Below, piece after piece: positions 33,136 through 40,843 of a DNA stretch of 64,000 bases (within the stretch, counting starts at the first letter, position 1; every line of letters begins with the position of its first letter). A model generated the notes under the pieces. It did no database searches and was not told the DNA's origin. It was given only the letters and a program-made list of their open reading frames with translations. The position numbers and the translations under genes were made by a program. The stretch comes from Burkholderia arboris (GTDB taxonomy: Bacteria; Pseudomonadota; Gammaproteobacteria; Burkholderiales; Burkholderiaceae): assembly GCF_902499125.1 (NCBI RefSeq), contig NZ_CABVPX010000011.1, forward strand, positions 62,001 through 126,000. The letters run 5' to 3'.

Positions 33136-33217
33136 CATCGTCGTGCTGCCTGTCCGCAAACCCGCACGGCACGCATGCCGCCCCGCATCCGAACCCTTAT
33201 TCGCCCAGGAGACAACC

Positions 33218-34411
33218 ATGCCGCAAGCCGCCCTCGCCATCGAACCCGCGCCGTCATCGCCGTCCGTGGCAGGCAGCGAGGCCGAGCAGTTGTCGCCGCT
33301 CGACGCGGCGATCGAAACCGTCGCCGCGCGCCGCGAAGAATTCGACCGCCTGTCACACGTGCCGCGCGACGTGATCGCGCTGTTCAGGCAGGCCGGCATC
33401 TATCGCGCGGGCACGCCGCGCCGCTTCGGCGGCGACGCGCTCGCGCCGACCGCGTTCCTCGACATGATCGAGCGGATCGCGACTGCCGACGGCTCGGCCG
33501 CATGGGTCGCGAGCTTCGGCTCCGCGAACGTCTATCTCGCCGCGCTGCCGCTCGAGACCCAGGCCGAGCTGTACGCGAGCGGCCCGGACCAGGTATTCGC
33601 GGGCGGCCTGTTCCCGGTGCAGCCGGCGCAGGCCGCGCCGGGCGGCTGGCGCGTGAACGGCACGTGGAAATTCGCGAGCGGCTGCAAGGGTGCCGACTGG
33701 CTCGGCGTCGGCATTGCCGTGCCGGGCGCGCAGGATGCGGCGCCGAACAAGCCGCGCACGGCCGTGTTCCGTGCGGCCGATGTCGAGATCGTCGAGAACT
33801 GGAGCGTGGTCGGCATGCAGGGTACCGGCAGCCATGACTTGCGCGTGAACGACCGCTTCGTGCCCGAAGCGTGGACCTTCGTGCGCGGCGGCGAGCCGAC
33901 CGTCGACGAGCCGCTGTACCGCTACCCGACCGTTGCGTATGCCGCGCAGGTGCTGGCCGTCGTCAATCTCGGCCTCGCGCGCGCCGCGCTCGATGTCGTG
34001 AACCGGATGTCCGGCGGCCGGCAGACGACGACCGGCGCGCCGCGTCTCGCCGATCGCGCGTACTACCGCATCGAGCTCGCGAAGGCCGAGGCGCAACTGC
34101 GCTCGGCGCGCGCGTTCTTCTACGACGCGACCGACACCGTGTGGCAATCGATCCTCGCCGGCAACCCGGTGACGCCCGAACAGGTCAGCCTGCTGCGGCT
34201 CGCCGCGACGCAGATCGCACGCGAAGGCGCGAGCGTCGTCGAACGCGCGTACCGCCTCGGCGGCACGGCGGCGATCTATCGCACGCACCCGCTGCAGCGG
34301 CTGCTGCGCGACGCGATGGTCGTCACGCAGCACGCGTTTCTCGGCGAAGGCAACTTCGACGGCGCCGGCGCGGTGTTCACCGGTGTCACGCCGTTTCCCG
34401 GCTATCTGTAA
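33218..34411 (+). CDS. iacA: Flavin-dependent monooxygenase, acyl-CoA dehydrogenase fold (IacA)
   Basis: 397-residue group-D flavin monooxygenase (HsaA/IacA family). It uses reduced flavin delivered by IacG to hydroxylate the indole ring of IAA, the first pathway step. Seen: ATADGSAAWVASFGSANVYL, GGLFPVQPAQAAPGGWRVNG and the C-terminal LGGTAAIYRTHPLQRLLRDA motif diagnostic of this subfamily. AGGAGACAACC stands before the ATG. First gene of iacA-B-I-H-E, all on the plus strand with short gaps, divergent from the sensor kinase. Confidence 0.93.
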   Translation: MPQAALAIEPAPSSPSVAGSEAEQLSPLDAAIETVAARREEFDRLSHVPRDVIALFRQAGIYRAGTPRRFGGDALAPTAFLDMIERIATADGSAAWVASFGSANVYLAALPLETQAELYASGPDQVFAGGLFPVQPAQAAPGGWRVNGTWKFASGCKGADWLGVGIAVPGAQDAAPNKPRTAVFRAADVEIVENWSVVGMQGTGSHDLRVNDRFVPEAWTFVRGGEPTVDEPLYRYPTVAYAAQVLAVVNLGLARAALDVVNRMSGGRQTTTGAPRLADRAYYRIELAKAEAQLRSARAFFYDATDTVWQSILAGNPVTPEQVSLLRLAATQIAREGASVVERAYRLGGTAAIYRTHPLQRLLRDAMVVTQHAFLGEGNFDGAGAVFTGVTPFPGYL

Positions 34412-34511
34412 CCTGCGTCGCCCGAACGATTTTTAACGCGCATGAAGCCCATGCCGAAGCACCGTCGCCGGCCGCTTCATGCGCCCCACCGATTCCTCTG
34501 GAGAACCCGAT

Positions 34512-34889
34512 ATGTCCGATTCGAATCCGCTGCCGCTGCGCGTCCTGTTCTGCTGCGGCGTGTCGCAGAACTTCTTCGACCTGCCGCGCGAGAAGATCGG
34601 CGAAGTGTGGCAGGCGTACGGCGCGATGCTCGCGGCCGTCGAAGCGATGCCCGGCGTGCGCGTGCTCGGCGTGATGGACGACGACCGCCTCGTGGTCGGC
34701 CAGGCCGACGGCGCGCCGTGGACGTTCTACATCATGGCCGACGTCGCCGATTTCGACACGACGGTCGCCGTGTGCAACCTGTATCGCACGACGCCCGTCG
34801 GCGAATACAACCTGTGGCGCTACGGCAAGATCGAAGCACGCGTCGGCCGCGCGCTGACCGTGCCGCCGGCCGCGAAGCCCGCGGCGTGA
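34512..34889 (+). CDS. iacB: IacB, conserved small protein of IAA degradation
   Basis: 125-residue protein with a ferredoxin-fold (dimeric alpha/beta barrel) look: FDLPREKIGEVWQAYGAMLA, then WTFYIMADVADFDTTVAVCN. It is the second gene of every iac cluster I know and is thought to help convert the IacA product. No catalytic residues can be assigned from sequence. GGAGA lies 8 bases before the ATG. It follows iacA by 100 bases and precedes iacI by 8. Confidence 0.85.
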   Translation: MSDSNPLPLRVLFCCGVSQNFFDLPREKIGEVWQAYGAMLAAVEAMPGVRVLGVMDDDRLVVGQADGAPWTFYIMADVADFDTTVAVCNLYRTTPVGEYNLWRYGKIEARVGRALTVPPAAKPAA

Positions 34890-34897
34890 GGCGTGCG

Positions 34898-35419
34898 ATG
34901 ACCGACCTGTCACCGGGCCTGATCGACGCGCTCGCGCAGCGTATGGCCGCACTCGACGCCGAGCGCGCGGTGCGTGCGACGATCACGCGCTACATGGCGC
35001 TGTGCGACGTGCCCGAAGACGCGGGCGACGGGCCACCGCTCGCCGAACTGTTCACCGCCGACGCCGTGTGGGAAGGCATCGGCCCGCAGTACGCGCAGAA
35101 GTTCGGCCGGCTCGAGGGCACGGCCGCAATCGTCGCGATGCTCGGCCGCTACCTGCCGCCCGATCCGCATTTCTCGGCGAACCTGCATTTTCTGACATCG
35201 GAGTCGATCGAGATCGGCGCCGGCAACGCGAGCGCGCGCGGCCGCTGGATCATGCTGCAAGCGTCGCGCTATGCAGACGGGTCGGCCGACCTGATCGCCG
35301 CGCGGCTGACCATCGATTTCGCGCCGGCCGCCCACGGCGCTGCGTGGCTGATCCGCCATTTCCGCACCGAGCGCGTACTCGACGGCCCGTGGCCGCTCGC
35401 CGCCGCGCCCCGGTCCTGA
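34898..35419 (+). CDS. iacI: SnoaL-like protein IacI
   Basis: 173-residue NTF2/SnoaL-like protein (ERAVRATITRYMALCDVPED; LAELFTADAVWEGIGPQYAQ; TIDFAPAAHGAAWLIRHFRT). The fold suits a small-molecule isomerase or hydrolase pocket, and IacI is a known member of iac operons. GAGG stands 6 bases upstream of the ATG. It lies between iacB and iacH, consistent with the iacABIHE order described in Burkholderia and Paraburkholderia. Confidence 0.85.
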   Translation: MTDLSPGLIDALAQRMAALDAERAVRATITRYMALCDVPEDAGDGPPLAELFTADAVWEGIGPQYAQKFGRLEGTAAIVAMLGRYLPPDPHFSANLHFLTSESIEIGAGNASARGRWIMLQASRYADGSADLIAARLTIDFAPAAHGAAWLIRHFRTERVLDGPWPLAAAPRS

Positions 35420-35450
35420 TGCACTCCACCGCTTTCTCACGATACCGACC

Positions 35451-36575
35451 ATGACAGGCTTCATCGACACCTTCACGCTCGGCGGCCCCGGCCCCACGAT
35501 CGCGATCAAGGACACGATCGACATCGCGGGCCATCCGACCCGCGCCGCAAGCCGCGCGCTCGCCGATGCGCCGCCGGCCGCACAACACGCCGATGTGGTC
35601 CGCCTGTTGCTCGACGCCGGCTGGCAGATCGCCGGCAAGGCGAACATGCATGAACTCGCGTTCGGCATGACGGGCATCAACGACTACACGGGCACGCCGG
35701 TCAACCCGCAGGACGCCACGCGCATTCCCGGCGGCTCGTCGAGCGGCTCCGCGTCGCTCGTCGGGCTCGGCGCCGTCGATGCGGCGCTCGGCACCGACAC
35801 GGGCGGCTCGATTCGCGGGCCGGCCGCGTGCTGCGGCGTGGCCGGGCTGAAGCCGACCTTCGGCCGCGTGTCGCGGCGCGGCGTCGCGCCCGCCGACACG
35901 ACGCTCGATTGCGTCGGGCCGTTTGCACGCGATATCCGCACGCTCGCCGCGGTGATGGCCGCCATCGCGCCGGGCTTCGATCGCGCACAGGCTGCGGCCG
36001 CCGTGGCGGGCTGCACGGTTGCGCAAATCGCGGTCGAAGCCGATCCGGCGATCGCTGCCGCGCTCGATGCGGCCGTCCGCGCGTCGGGCCTGTACTCGCA
36101 GCAGGTCACGCTCGACGATATGCCGGCTTCGTTCGCGGCAGGGCTCACCGTCATCAACGCGGAAACGTCGCGCGCGTTCGGCCATCTGGTCGAAACCGGC
36201 CAGCTCGGCGTCGATCTCGATGCGCGCCTGCGCACGGCCGCGACGACGACACCTGCGGCACGCGCGGAAGCCGAGGCCATCCGCGCACGCTTCACCGCGC
36301 AGGTCGATGCGGCGCTCGAACACGCGGACGTGCTGGTGCTGCCGACGCTGCCCGCGCTGCCGATCACGCTGCGGCAGGCACGCGACGGCGTGTCGGTCAT
36401 CGCGATGTCGTCGCTGATCCGCCCGTTCAACCTGAGCGGCCATCCGGCGCTCAGCCTGCCGCTGCCGATAGCAGGTTCGCCGCTGAAAGCCGGGCTCCAG
36501 ATCGTCGGGCGCAAGGGCGCGGACGAACAGGTCTGCGCGATCGCAGCGCACTTCGAAGCGGCACTCGCCGCCTGA
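35451..36575 (+). CDS. iacH: Amidase (IacH)
   Basis: 374-residue amidase-signature enzyme. The Ser-Ser-Lys triad is visible: K20 (IAIKDTIDIAG), the cis-Ser in GGSSSGSA (about S96-S98) and the nucleophile S120 in DTGGSIRGPA. In IAA breakdown it would open the oxidised lactam ring of dioxindole-3-acetate-type intermediates. It starts at ATG 35451, 31 bases after iacI, with no strong ribosome site. At 374 residues it is shorter than typical 460-residue amidases, as usual for the small amidase subgroup. Confidence 0.9.
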   Translation: MTGFIDTFTLGGPGPTIAIKDTIDIAGHPTRAASRALADAPPAAQHADVVRLLLDAGWQIAGKANMHELAFGMTGINDYTGTPVNPQDATRIPGGSSSGSASLVGLGAVDAALGTDTGGSIRGPAACCGVAGLKPTFGRVSRRGVAPADTTLDCVGPFARDIRTLAAVMAAIAPGFDRAQAAAAVAGCTVAQIAVEADPAIAAALDAAVRASGLYSQQVTLDDMPASFAAGLTVINAETSRAFGHLVETGQLGVDLDARLRTAATTTPAARAEAEAIRARFTAQVDAALEHADVLVLPTLPALPITLRQARDGVSVIAMSSLIRPFNLSGHPALSLPLPIAGSPLKAGLQIVGRKGADEQVCAIAAHFEAALAA

Positions 36576-36634
36576 ACCACGATGCGGGCGCCGCTTCAAC
36601 CGGCGTGCGCCCGCAAACCAGGGAATCACGCACC

Positions 36635-37378
36635 ATGTCAGATCGAGTCGTCCTCGTCACCGGCGCCGCGCGCGGGCTCGGCGCCGTCATCGCCGAACGC
36701 TTTCACGCAGCCGGCTACCGCGTCGCACTGGCCGATATCGCCGCCGACGCCATTCGCGCGCATGCGCGCGACCTCGACCCGAGCGCCGAACGCGCGATCG
36801 CGCTGTCACTCGACGTCACGTCGAAACGCGATTTCGAAGCCGCGCGCGATGCGCTCGTCGCACGCTGGGGCACGATCGACGTGCTCGTCAACAACGCGGG
36901 CGCGTCGAAGGTCGTGCCGGCGATGGAGATCACGGCCGAGCAGTTCGACCAGGTGATCGACGTGAACCTGCGCAGCGTGCTGTTCGGCTGCCAGGTGTTC
37001 GGCCAGTATTTCGCGGAACGCGGCGCGGGCCGCATCGTCAACATCGCATCGCTCGCCGGCCAGAACGGCGGCTCGGCGACGGGTGCGCACTACGCGGCCG
37101 CGAAAGGCGGCACGCTGACGCTGACCAAGGTGTTTGCACGCGATCTCGCCGCGCAGGGCGTGACCGTCAACGCGATCTCGCCGGGCCCGCTCGACCTGCC
37201 GATCGTGTACGAAAGCGTAGCGCCAGAAAAACTGCGCCAGGTGCTGGCAAGCCTGCCGGGCGGCAAGCTCGGGTCGGCCGCATTCGTGGCGGATGCAGCC
37301 GTATTGCTCGCGTCGGGCGACGCGCACTTCGCGAACGGCGCGTGCTGGGACATCAACGGCGGGCTCTACATGCGCTGA
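36635..37378 (+). CDS. iacE: Short-chain dehydrogenase/reductase (IacE)
   Basis: 247-residue classical SDR. Cofactor motif VLVTGAARGLGAVIAE (residues 6-21), structural LVNNAGAS, and catalytic Y153 and K157 (HYAAAKGG) with the Ser in NIASLAG. It would reduce or oxidise an oxindole-acetate intermediate formed by IacA. GGGA stands about 9 bases before the ATG. Last gene of iacABIHE, convergent with the response regulator 12 bases away. Confidence 0.92.
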   Translation: MSDRVVLVTGAARGLGAVIAERFHAAGYRVALADIAADAIRAHARDLDPSAERAIALSLDVTSKRDFEAARDALVARWGTIDVLVNNAGASKVVPAMEITAEQFDQVIDVNLRSVLFGCQVFGQYFAERGAGRIVNIASLAGQNGGSATGAHYAAAKGGTLTLTKVFARDLAAQGVTVNAISPGPLDLPIVYESVAPEKLRQVLASLPGGKLGSAAFVADAAVLLASGDAHFANGACWDINGGLYMR

Positions 37379-37390
37379 GCGCGACAGCCC

Positions 37391-38026
37391 CTATCGCGAC
37401 GACTCCCCGCCGTCGCCCCACACGACCATCACGTCGCGCACGAGCGCGGCGATCGACGTCGCGCCGAGCTTCTCCTTGATGCTCGCGCGATGCACGTCGA
37501 CGGTCTTCACGCTGATCGACAGGTCCGACGCGATCTGCTTGCTGCCCTTGCCGTCCACGACGCCGCGCAGCACTTCCTTCTCGCGCGCCGTCAGCGCATC
37601 GAGCCGCTGGCGCAGCTCGCGGTGGCGCTGGCTCACCGCATGCCGCTGCTGTGCGAGCCGCAGCGCGCGCTGCACCCGTTCGAGCATCTGCTGCGAGTTG
37701 TACGGCTTCTCGACGAAATCGATCGCACCGTTCTGCAGCGCGCGCACCGACATCGGAATGTCGCCGTGCCCGCTGACGAAGATCACCGGCAGCGTCGCAC
37801 CGCGTGCATTCAGTTCGGCCTGCACGTCGAAGCCGCTTTTCTCCGGCATCCGCACGTCGAGCACGAGGCACGCGGGCAGGTTCACGTCGAAGCGTGCGAG
37901 AAAATCGGCGGCGTTCGCGAACCCTTCGGACGCGATGCCGACCGATTCGAGCAACCACGCGAGCGACGTGCGCATGCCGCTGTCATCGTCGACGATGTAT
38001 ACGATCGGTGCGGGTGACGTCGTCAT
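37391..38026 (-). CDS. FixJ/NarL-type response regulator of the iac locus (IacR2-like)
   Basis: 211-residue regulator with a receiver domain (phospho-acceptor D57 in CLVLDVRMPEKSGF, conserved Lys in FVEKPYN) and a C-terminal LuxR helix-turn-helix (LTAREKEVLRGVVDGKGSKQ, then IASDLSISVKTVDVHRASIK). This is the TodT/StyR/FixJ type that pairs with soluble PAS kinases, so it should answer to the kinase at 31490-32968. It is divergent from iacG. Confidence 0.92.
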   Translation of the reverse strand: MTTSPAPIVYIVDDDSGMRTSLAWLLESVGIASEGFANAADFLARFDVNLPACLVLDVRMPEKSGFDVQAELNARGATLPVIFVSGHGDIPMSVRALQNGAIDFVEKPYNSQQMLERVQRALRLAQQRHAVSQRHRELRQRLDALTAREKEVLRGVVDGKGSKQIASDLSISVKTVDVHRASIKEKLGATSIAALVRDVMVVWGDGGESSR

Positions 38027-38228
38027 CGCGGGTGTCTCGCTGAATATCGGTATGGGTATCGCACGCGCTGCGCGAGAGGCCGGTGTCCGGCGTGCCGCGT
38101 GCGTCGTTCGCTGGGGGTGTGCGGCACATCATAACGAGCCGAAAACCCGCTGGAAACCCCTTCACGTGCCGCACGAACGCGTAATCGCGATTTTTTTCGG
38201 GCGATGCGGCGCGCATCTAGGTAGAACC

Positions 38229-38241
38229 TTTAGACACGTTG
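38229..38241 (+). promoter_or_regulatory. Shared 13-mer TTTAGACACGTTG upstream of iacG
   Basis: Partner of the motif at 33123-33135 before iacA. It sits in the divergent region between the response regulator and iacG, 139 bases before iacG. Candidate response-regulator site or promoter element; evidence is the sequence match only. Confidence 0.3.
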
Positions 38242-38379
38242 GCGAGAATGCCATCTTCATCGTCAATCGTGCGAATGGTCGGCCGCATTTTCGCGACGTA
38301 CGCTTGGGTCATCGTCGGCGATCCGGCGCTGCTCCGGCAGCGCTGCGCGATCGCCGCTTTCGTCCAATCAGGAGCGCCC

Positions 38380-38925
38380 ATGTCTTCCACGACCGATATC
38401 CCGCGACCGGCGCGCGTCGAACCGACCGACGCGCAGAAGTCCTTCCGCCAGGCGATGGCCCACCTCGGCGCGGCCGTCAACGTGATCACCACGGCCGGGC
38501 CGCACGGCCGCTGCGGGATCACCGCGAGCGCCGTGTGCTCGGTCACCGATACGCCGCCGACGCTGCTCGTGTGCATGAACCGGTCGAGCGCGATGCACGC
38601 GACCTTCGAACGCAACCGCCATGTCTGCATCAACGTGCTGCCGGCCGAGCACGAACTGCTCGCACGGCACTTCGCAGGGCTCACCGATCTGCCGATGGAG
38701 CGGCGCTTCGATCTGCCCGTATGGGATCAGGGTGAGCAGGACGTGCCCGTGCTGCGCGACGCGCTCGCGAGCCTGCAGGGCACGATCGCCGAGATGAAGG
38801 AAGTCGGCTCGCATTCGGTGATGTTCATCGAGGCGACGTCGATCCGCGTGCGCGACGACGGCGACAGCCTCATCTACTTCAGCCGCGCGTTTCATCGCGT
38901 ATCGCGCACGGCATGCGTGCGGTGA
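38380..38925 (+). CDS. iacG: Flavin reductase (IacG)
   Basis: 181-residue flavin reductase of the HpaC/NtaB-like family (AMAHLGAAVNVITTAGPHGR; GITASAVCSVTDTPPTLLVC; DSLIYFSRAFHRV near the end). It reduces free FAD or FMN with NAD(P)H and hands it to IacA. CAGGAG lies 6 bases before ATG 38380; in-frame upstream Mets lack ribosome sites. It is convergent with the MFS gene 11 bases away. Confidence 0.92.
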   Translation: MSSTTDIPRPARVEPTDAQKSFRQAMAHLGAAVNVITTAGPHGRCGITASAVCSVTDTPPTLLVCMNRSSAMHATFERNRHVCINVLPAEHELLARHFAGLTDLPMERRFDLPVWDQGEQDVPVLRDALASLQGTIAEMKEVGSHSVMFIEATSIRVRDDGDSLIYFSRAFHRVSRTACVR

Positions 38926-38936
38926 CGTTCGCGTGA

Positions 38937-40187
38937 TCAAGCGGGCGGGCGCAAGGCGCGCTGCCCGGCCGCAAGCGCCGCGCCCGCAAACAGCGTCAGC
39001 GCCGAATACACGAGCCCGCGCGCGAGCCCCGCGCTGTCCGACACCCAGCCGATCGCGACCGGCCCGGCGATCTGGCCGAATGCAAACACCGTGGTGAACG
39101 CGCTGATCCCTTTCGCCCAGCCGTCGGGCGGCAGGTTGTGCCGCACGAAGGCCGTCGTCGAGGCCACCGCCGACAGGAACGTCGCCCCGAACAGCACGCC
39201 CGATGCAAACGCGGCGGCCGGATGCACGAACATCGCGGGCATCAACGTCGCGATGCCGAGCAGCGCATTGAGCACGGCAAGCGCCTGGCCGCCGCGCATC
39301 CGGTCGAGCAGCCCCGACCACAACCGCGCCGACACGACGGTCGCGACACCGAGCATCACGTAGAACGCCGCGACCACCGTTCCGCTCATGCCCGCGCCGC
39401 GCAGCAGCGCGACGATGAACGTCATGTAGCCGATATAGCCGACACCGAACAGGCCGTAGCCGGCCAGCGCGAGCGCGAAACGGGCCGGGCTCGCGGTCGC
39501 GGCCGGCGGCGTGCCGTCGCGCGGCCTGGCCGGTGCCGCATGCCCATGCTCGATGCGGCGCGCGGCCGACACGGCCACCACCGAAAACAGCACGCATGCG
39601 ACCGCAAGCGCGAACCATGCCGGCTGCCAGCCGTGCACGCCGTGCGTGAGCGTGGCCGGCACGAGCAGCGACGACGCGACGATGCCCCACCCCGTGCCGC
39701 CGTAGTAGAGGCCGAGCAGCAGCCCCGCATCGCGCGGCGATGCCGACGCAAGCCGCGCGGCCAGCACGCCGCCGCTGATGAAGATCAGCGCGCTGCCGAC
39801 ACCCGTTGCCAGCCGCTGCACGAGCAGCACGTGCATGCCCGACGCGAGCCCGCACGCGGCCATCAGCACCCCGGTCAGCGCGCAGCCGGCCGCCAGCAGC
39901 GTGCCCGCGCGCCAGCGCCGCGACAGCCACGGAAACGCGAGCGCGCCGATCAGGTAGCCGGCCGCGTTCGCGGTGTTCAGCGCGCCGGCCTGCGCGAATG
40001 TCCAGCCGAGATCGGCCTTCATCGGCGGCAGCAGCAACGCATACGAAAAGCGCGCGAGGCCGAGCGCGATCGCGCTGCCGAGCGACAGGCCGATCGCGAG
40101 CCGCCACGCGGCCACGCGGTCGGGGTCGGTTGCGCCGGCGTCCGGCCGCGAGGGGCCGGCGTGTTCCGGTTGCGGCGCTGCGCGCAT
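38937..40187 (-). CDS. MFS transporter, YbfB/YjiJ-type, iac-linked
   Basis: 416-residue major facilitator with about 12 helices: LAIGLSLGSAIALGLARFSY starts the membrane part, and GLYYGGTGWGIVASSLLV follows. This YbfB/YjiJ-like branch is often linked to aromatic acid catabolism. GGAGA stands before ATG 40187, and the 25 residues before the first helix are Pro-rich. It faces the AT-rich leader of the peptide gene at 40663. A second IAA transporter next to iacG matches the two iacT genes reported in Paraburkholderia (from memory). Confidence 0.87.
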   Translation of the reverse strand: MRAAPQPEHAGPSRPDAGATDPDRVAAWRLAIGLSLGSAIALGLARFSYALLLPPMKADLGWTFAQAGALNTANAAGYLIGALAFPWLSRRWRAGTLLAAGCALTGVLMAACGLASGMHVLLVQRLATGVGSALIFISGGVLAARLASASPRDAGLLLGLYYGGTGWGIVASSLLVPATLTHGVHGWQPAWFALAVACVLFSVVAVSAARRIEHGHAAPARPRDGTPPAATASPARFALALAGYGLFGVGYIGYMTFIVALLRGAGMSGTVVAAFYVMLGVATVVSARLWSGLLDRMRGGQALAVLNALLGIATLMPAMFVHPAAAFASGVLFGATFLSAVASTTAFVRHNLPPDGWAKGISAFTTVFAFGQIAGPVAIGWVSDSAGLARGLVYSALTLFAGAALAAGQRALRPPA

Positions 40188-40662
40188 CGGGTTGTCTCCA
40201 TCGTTGTCATGCCGTCCTGATGACGGCGCGCGCGGCTTCAGCCGTCGCGCAAGATCGTCAGATGGTGCCAGAAAACCGGGGGCGCCGCCGCACGCGGGCC
40301 GGCGTGCGATGGGCGCGCGCGGCCCTCTTTTTCGAATCACGCGATTCGAAATAATCGATGTAATTGCATGTCATATTAGAAAAATTCACCGAATGGTTTT
40401 AAACGGTATCGATCCCGATAATTGAAAAATCAGGTCGGCCCCGTTATTCGATTTATTGGCGGATTTTCTGCATCGACCACGAAGAAACGCCCGTGTTTAG
40501 CACGTCCCGGCTAAAAACCTTGCAACGCATTGCATTCGTAAATTCGTCAGACTAATATCGACGCCACTTGTCCGGCATTCACAAAATGCTGAACGAGGAG
40601 CGGGAATATTTTTTCCGGCGATTTCATGTTGAATCACTCATGTTCACCACAGGAGAATTGAC
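40188..40662. promoter_or_regulatory. AT-richer leader region upstream of the short peptide gene
   Basis: 475 bases without a supported gene. From about 40340 the base composition drops sharply to near 40-45% GC, unlike everything around. It holds the sigma-70 promoter at 40530-40558 and a short inverted repeat GCATT/AATGC (40575-40589) in the predicted 5' leader. A sigma-54-like TGGC-N8-TGCA pair (40457-40472) is also present but weak. Confidence 0.6.
40530..40558 (+). promoter_or_regulatory. Strong sigma-70 promoter for the peptide operon
   Basis: TTGCAT (40530-40535), exactly 17 bases, then TAATAT (40553-40558). Four of six and five of six consensus matches with ideal spacing; the best promoter seen in the window. 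Transcription would begin near 40565, giving a leader of about 98 bases that contains the GCATT/AATGC inverted repeat and ends in AGGAGA before the peptide ATG. Confidence 0.6.
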
Positions 40663-40785
40663 ATGCAGGAAACCCAGCAGATCGAATTGCTTGACTGGAT
40701 GCAGGAAGACACGCACCCCGAGGCCGTCGACATGATGGTCGAGGATGCCGTGGTGCCGTTCGGCACCGCGCTCTGGCCGGTCTGA
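40663..40785 (+). CDS. 40-residue acidic peptide, candidate RiPP-type precursor
   Basis: A 41-codon ORF with AGGAGA 7 bases before ATG 40663. The first 29 residues are strongly acidic (nine Asp/Glu, no Lys or Arg). The last 11, VVPFGTALWPV, are uncharged and hydrophobic with one Phe and one Trp, like a leader plus core. It is followed by a perfect hairpin and, 58 bases on, by an M29-type metalloenzyme. I do not recognise the peptide. Strong promoter, good ribosome site and gene order argue that it is translated; function as modified peptide precursor is inference. A regulatory leader peptide is the alternative. Confidence 0.65.
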   Translation: MQETQQIELLDWMQEDTHPEAVDMMVEDAVVPFGTALWPV

Positions 40786-40802
40786 GCGGGCCACCCGTTC
40801 TC

Positions 40803-40826
40803 GCGGAAGGGCTTCGGCCCTTCCGC
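40803..40826 (+). terminator. Perfect UUCG-capped hairpin between peptide and enzyme genes
   Basis: Arms GCGGAAGGGC (40803-40812) and GCCCTTCCGC (40817-40826) pair fully, closing a C(TTCG)G tetraloop, the most stable RNA loop known. No T-tract follows, so it is more likely a 3'-stabilising or partial attenuating element than a full terminator. Such hairpins behind precursor genes let the peptide message outnumber the enzyme message in bacteriocin and other RiPP operons. Confidence 0.75.
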
Positions 40827-40843
40827 CGCTTCCGGAGATACGC

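Noticed and set aside
40457..40472. Sigma-54 promoter for the peptide operon
   Set aside because: TGGC and TGCA have right spacing but only a partial match, and no sigma-54 activator gene is nearby; the sigma-70 promoter at 40530 is better.
40586..40730. Alternative ORF starting MLNEEREYFF upstream of and overlapping the peptide
   Set aside because: It runs into a TGA within the peptide gene, lacks a ribosome site and becomes Arg/Ser/Cys-rich, as expected for an out-of-frame reading.
40745..40843. N-terminal extension of the M29-like protein
   Set aside because: The extension is Arg/Ser-rich shadow sequence across the hairpin and overlaps the peptide gene; GGAGA before 40844 marks the real start.
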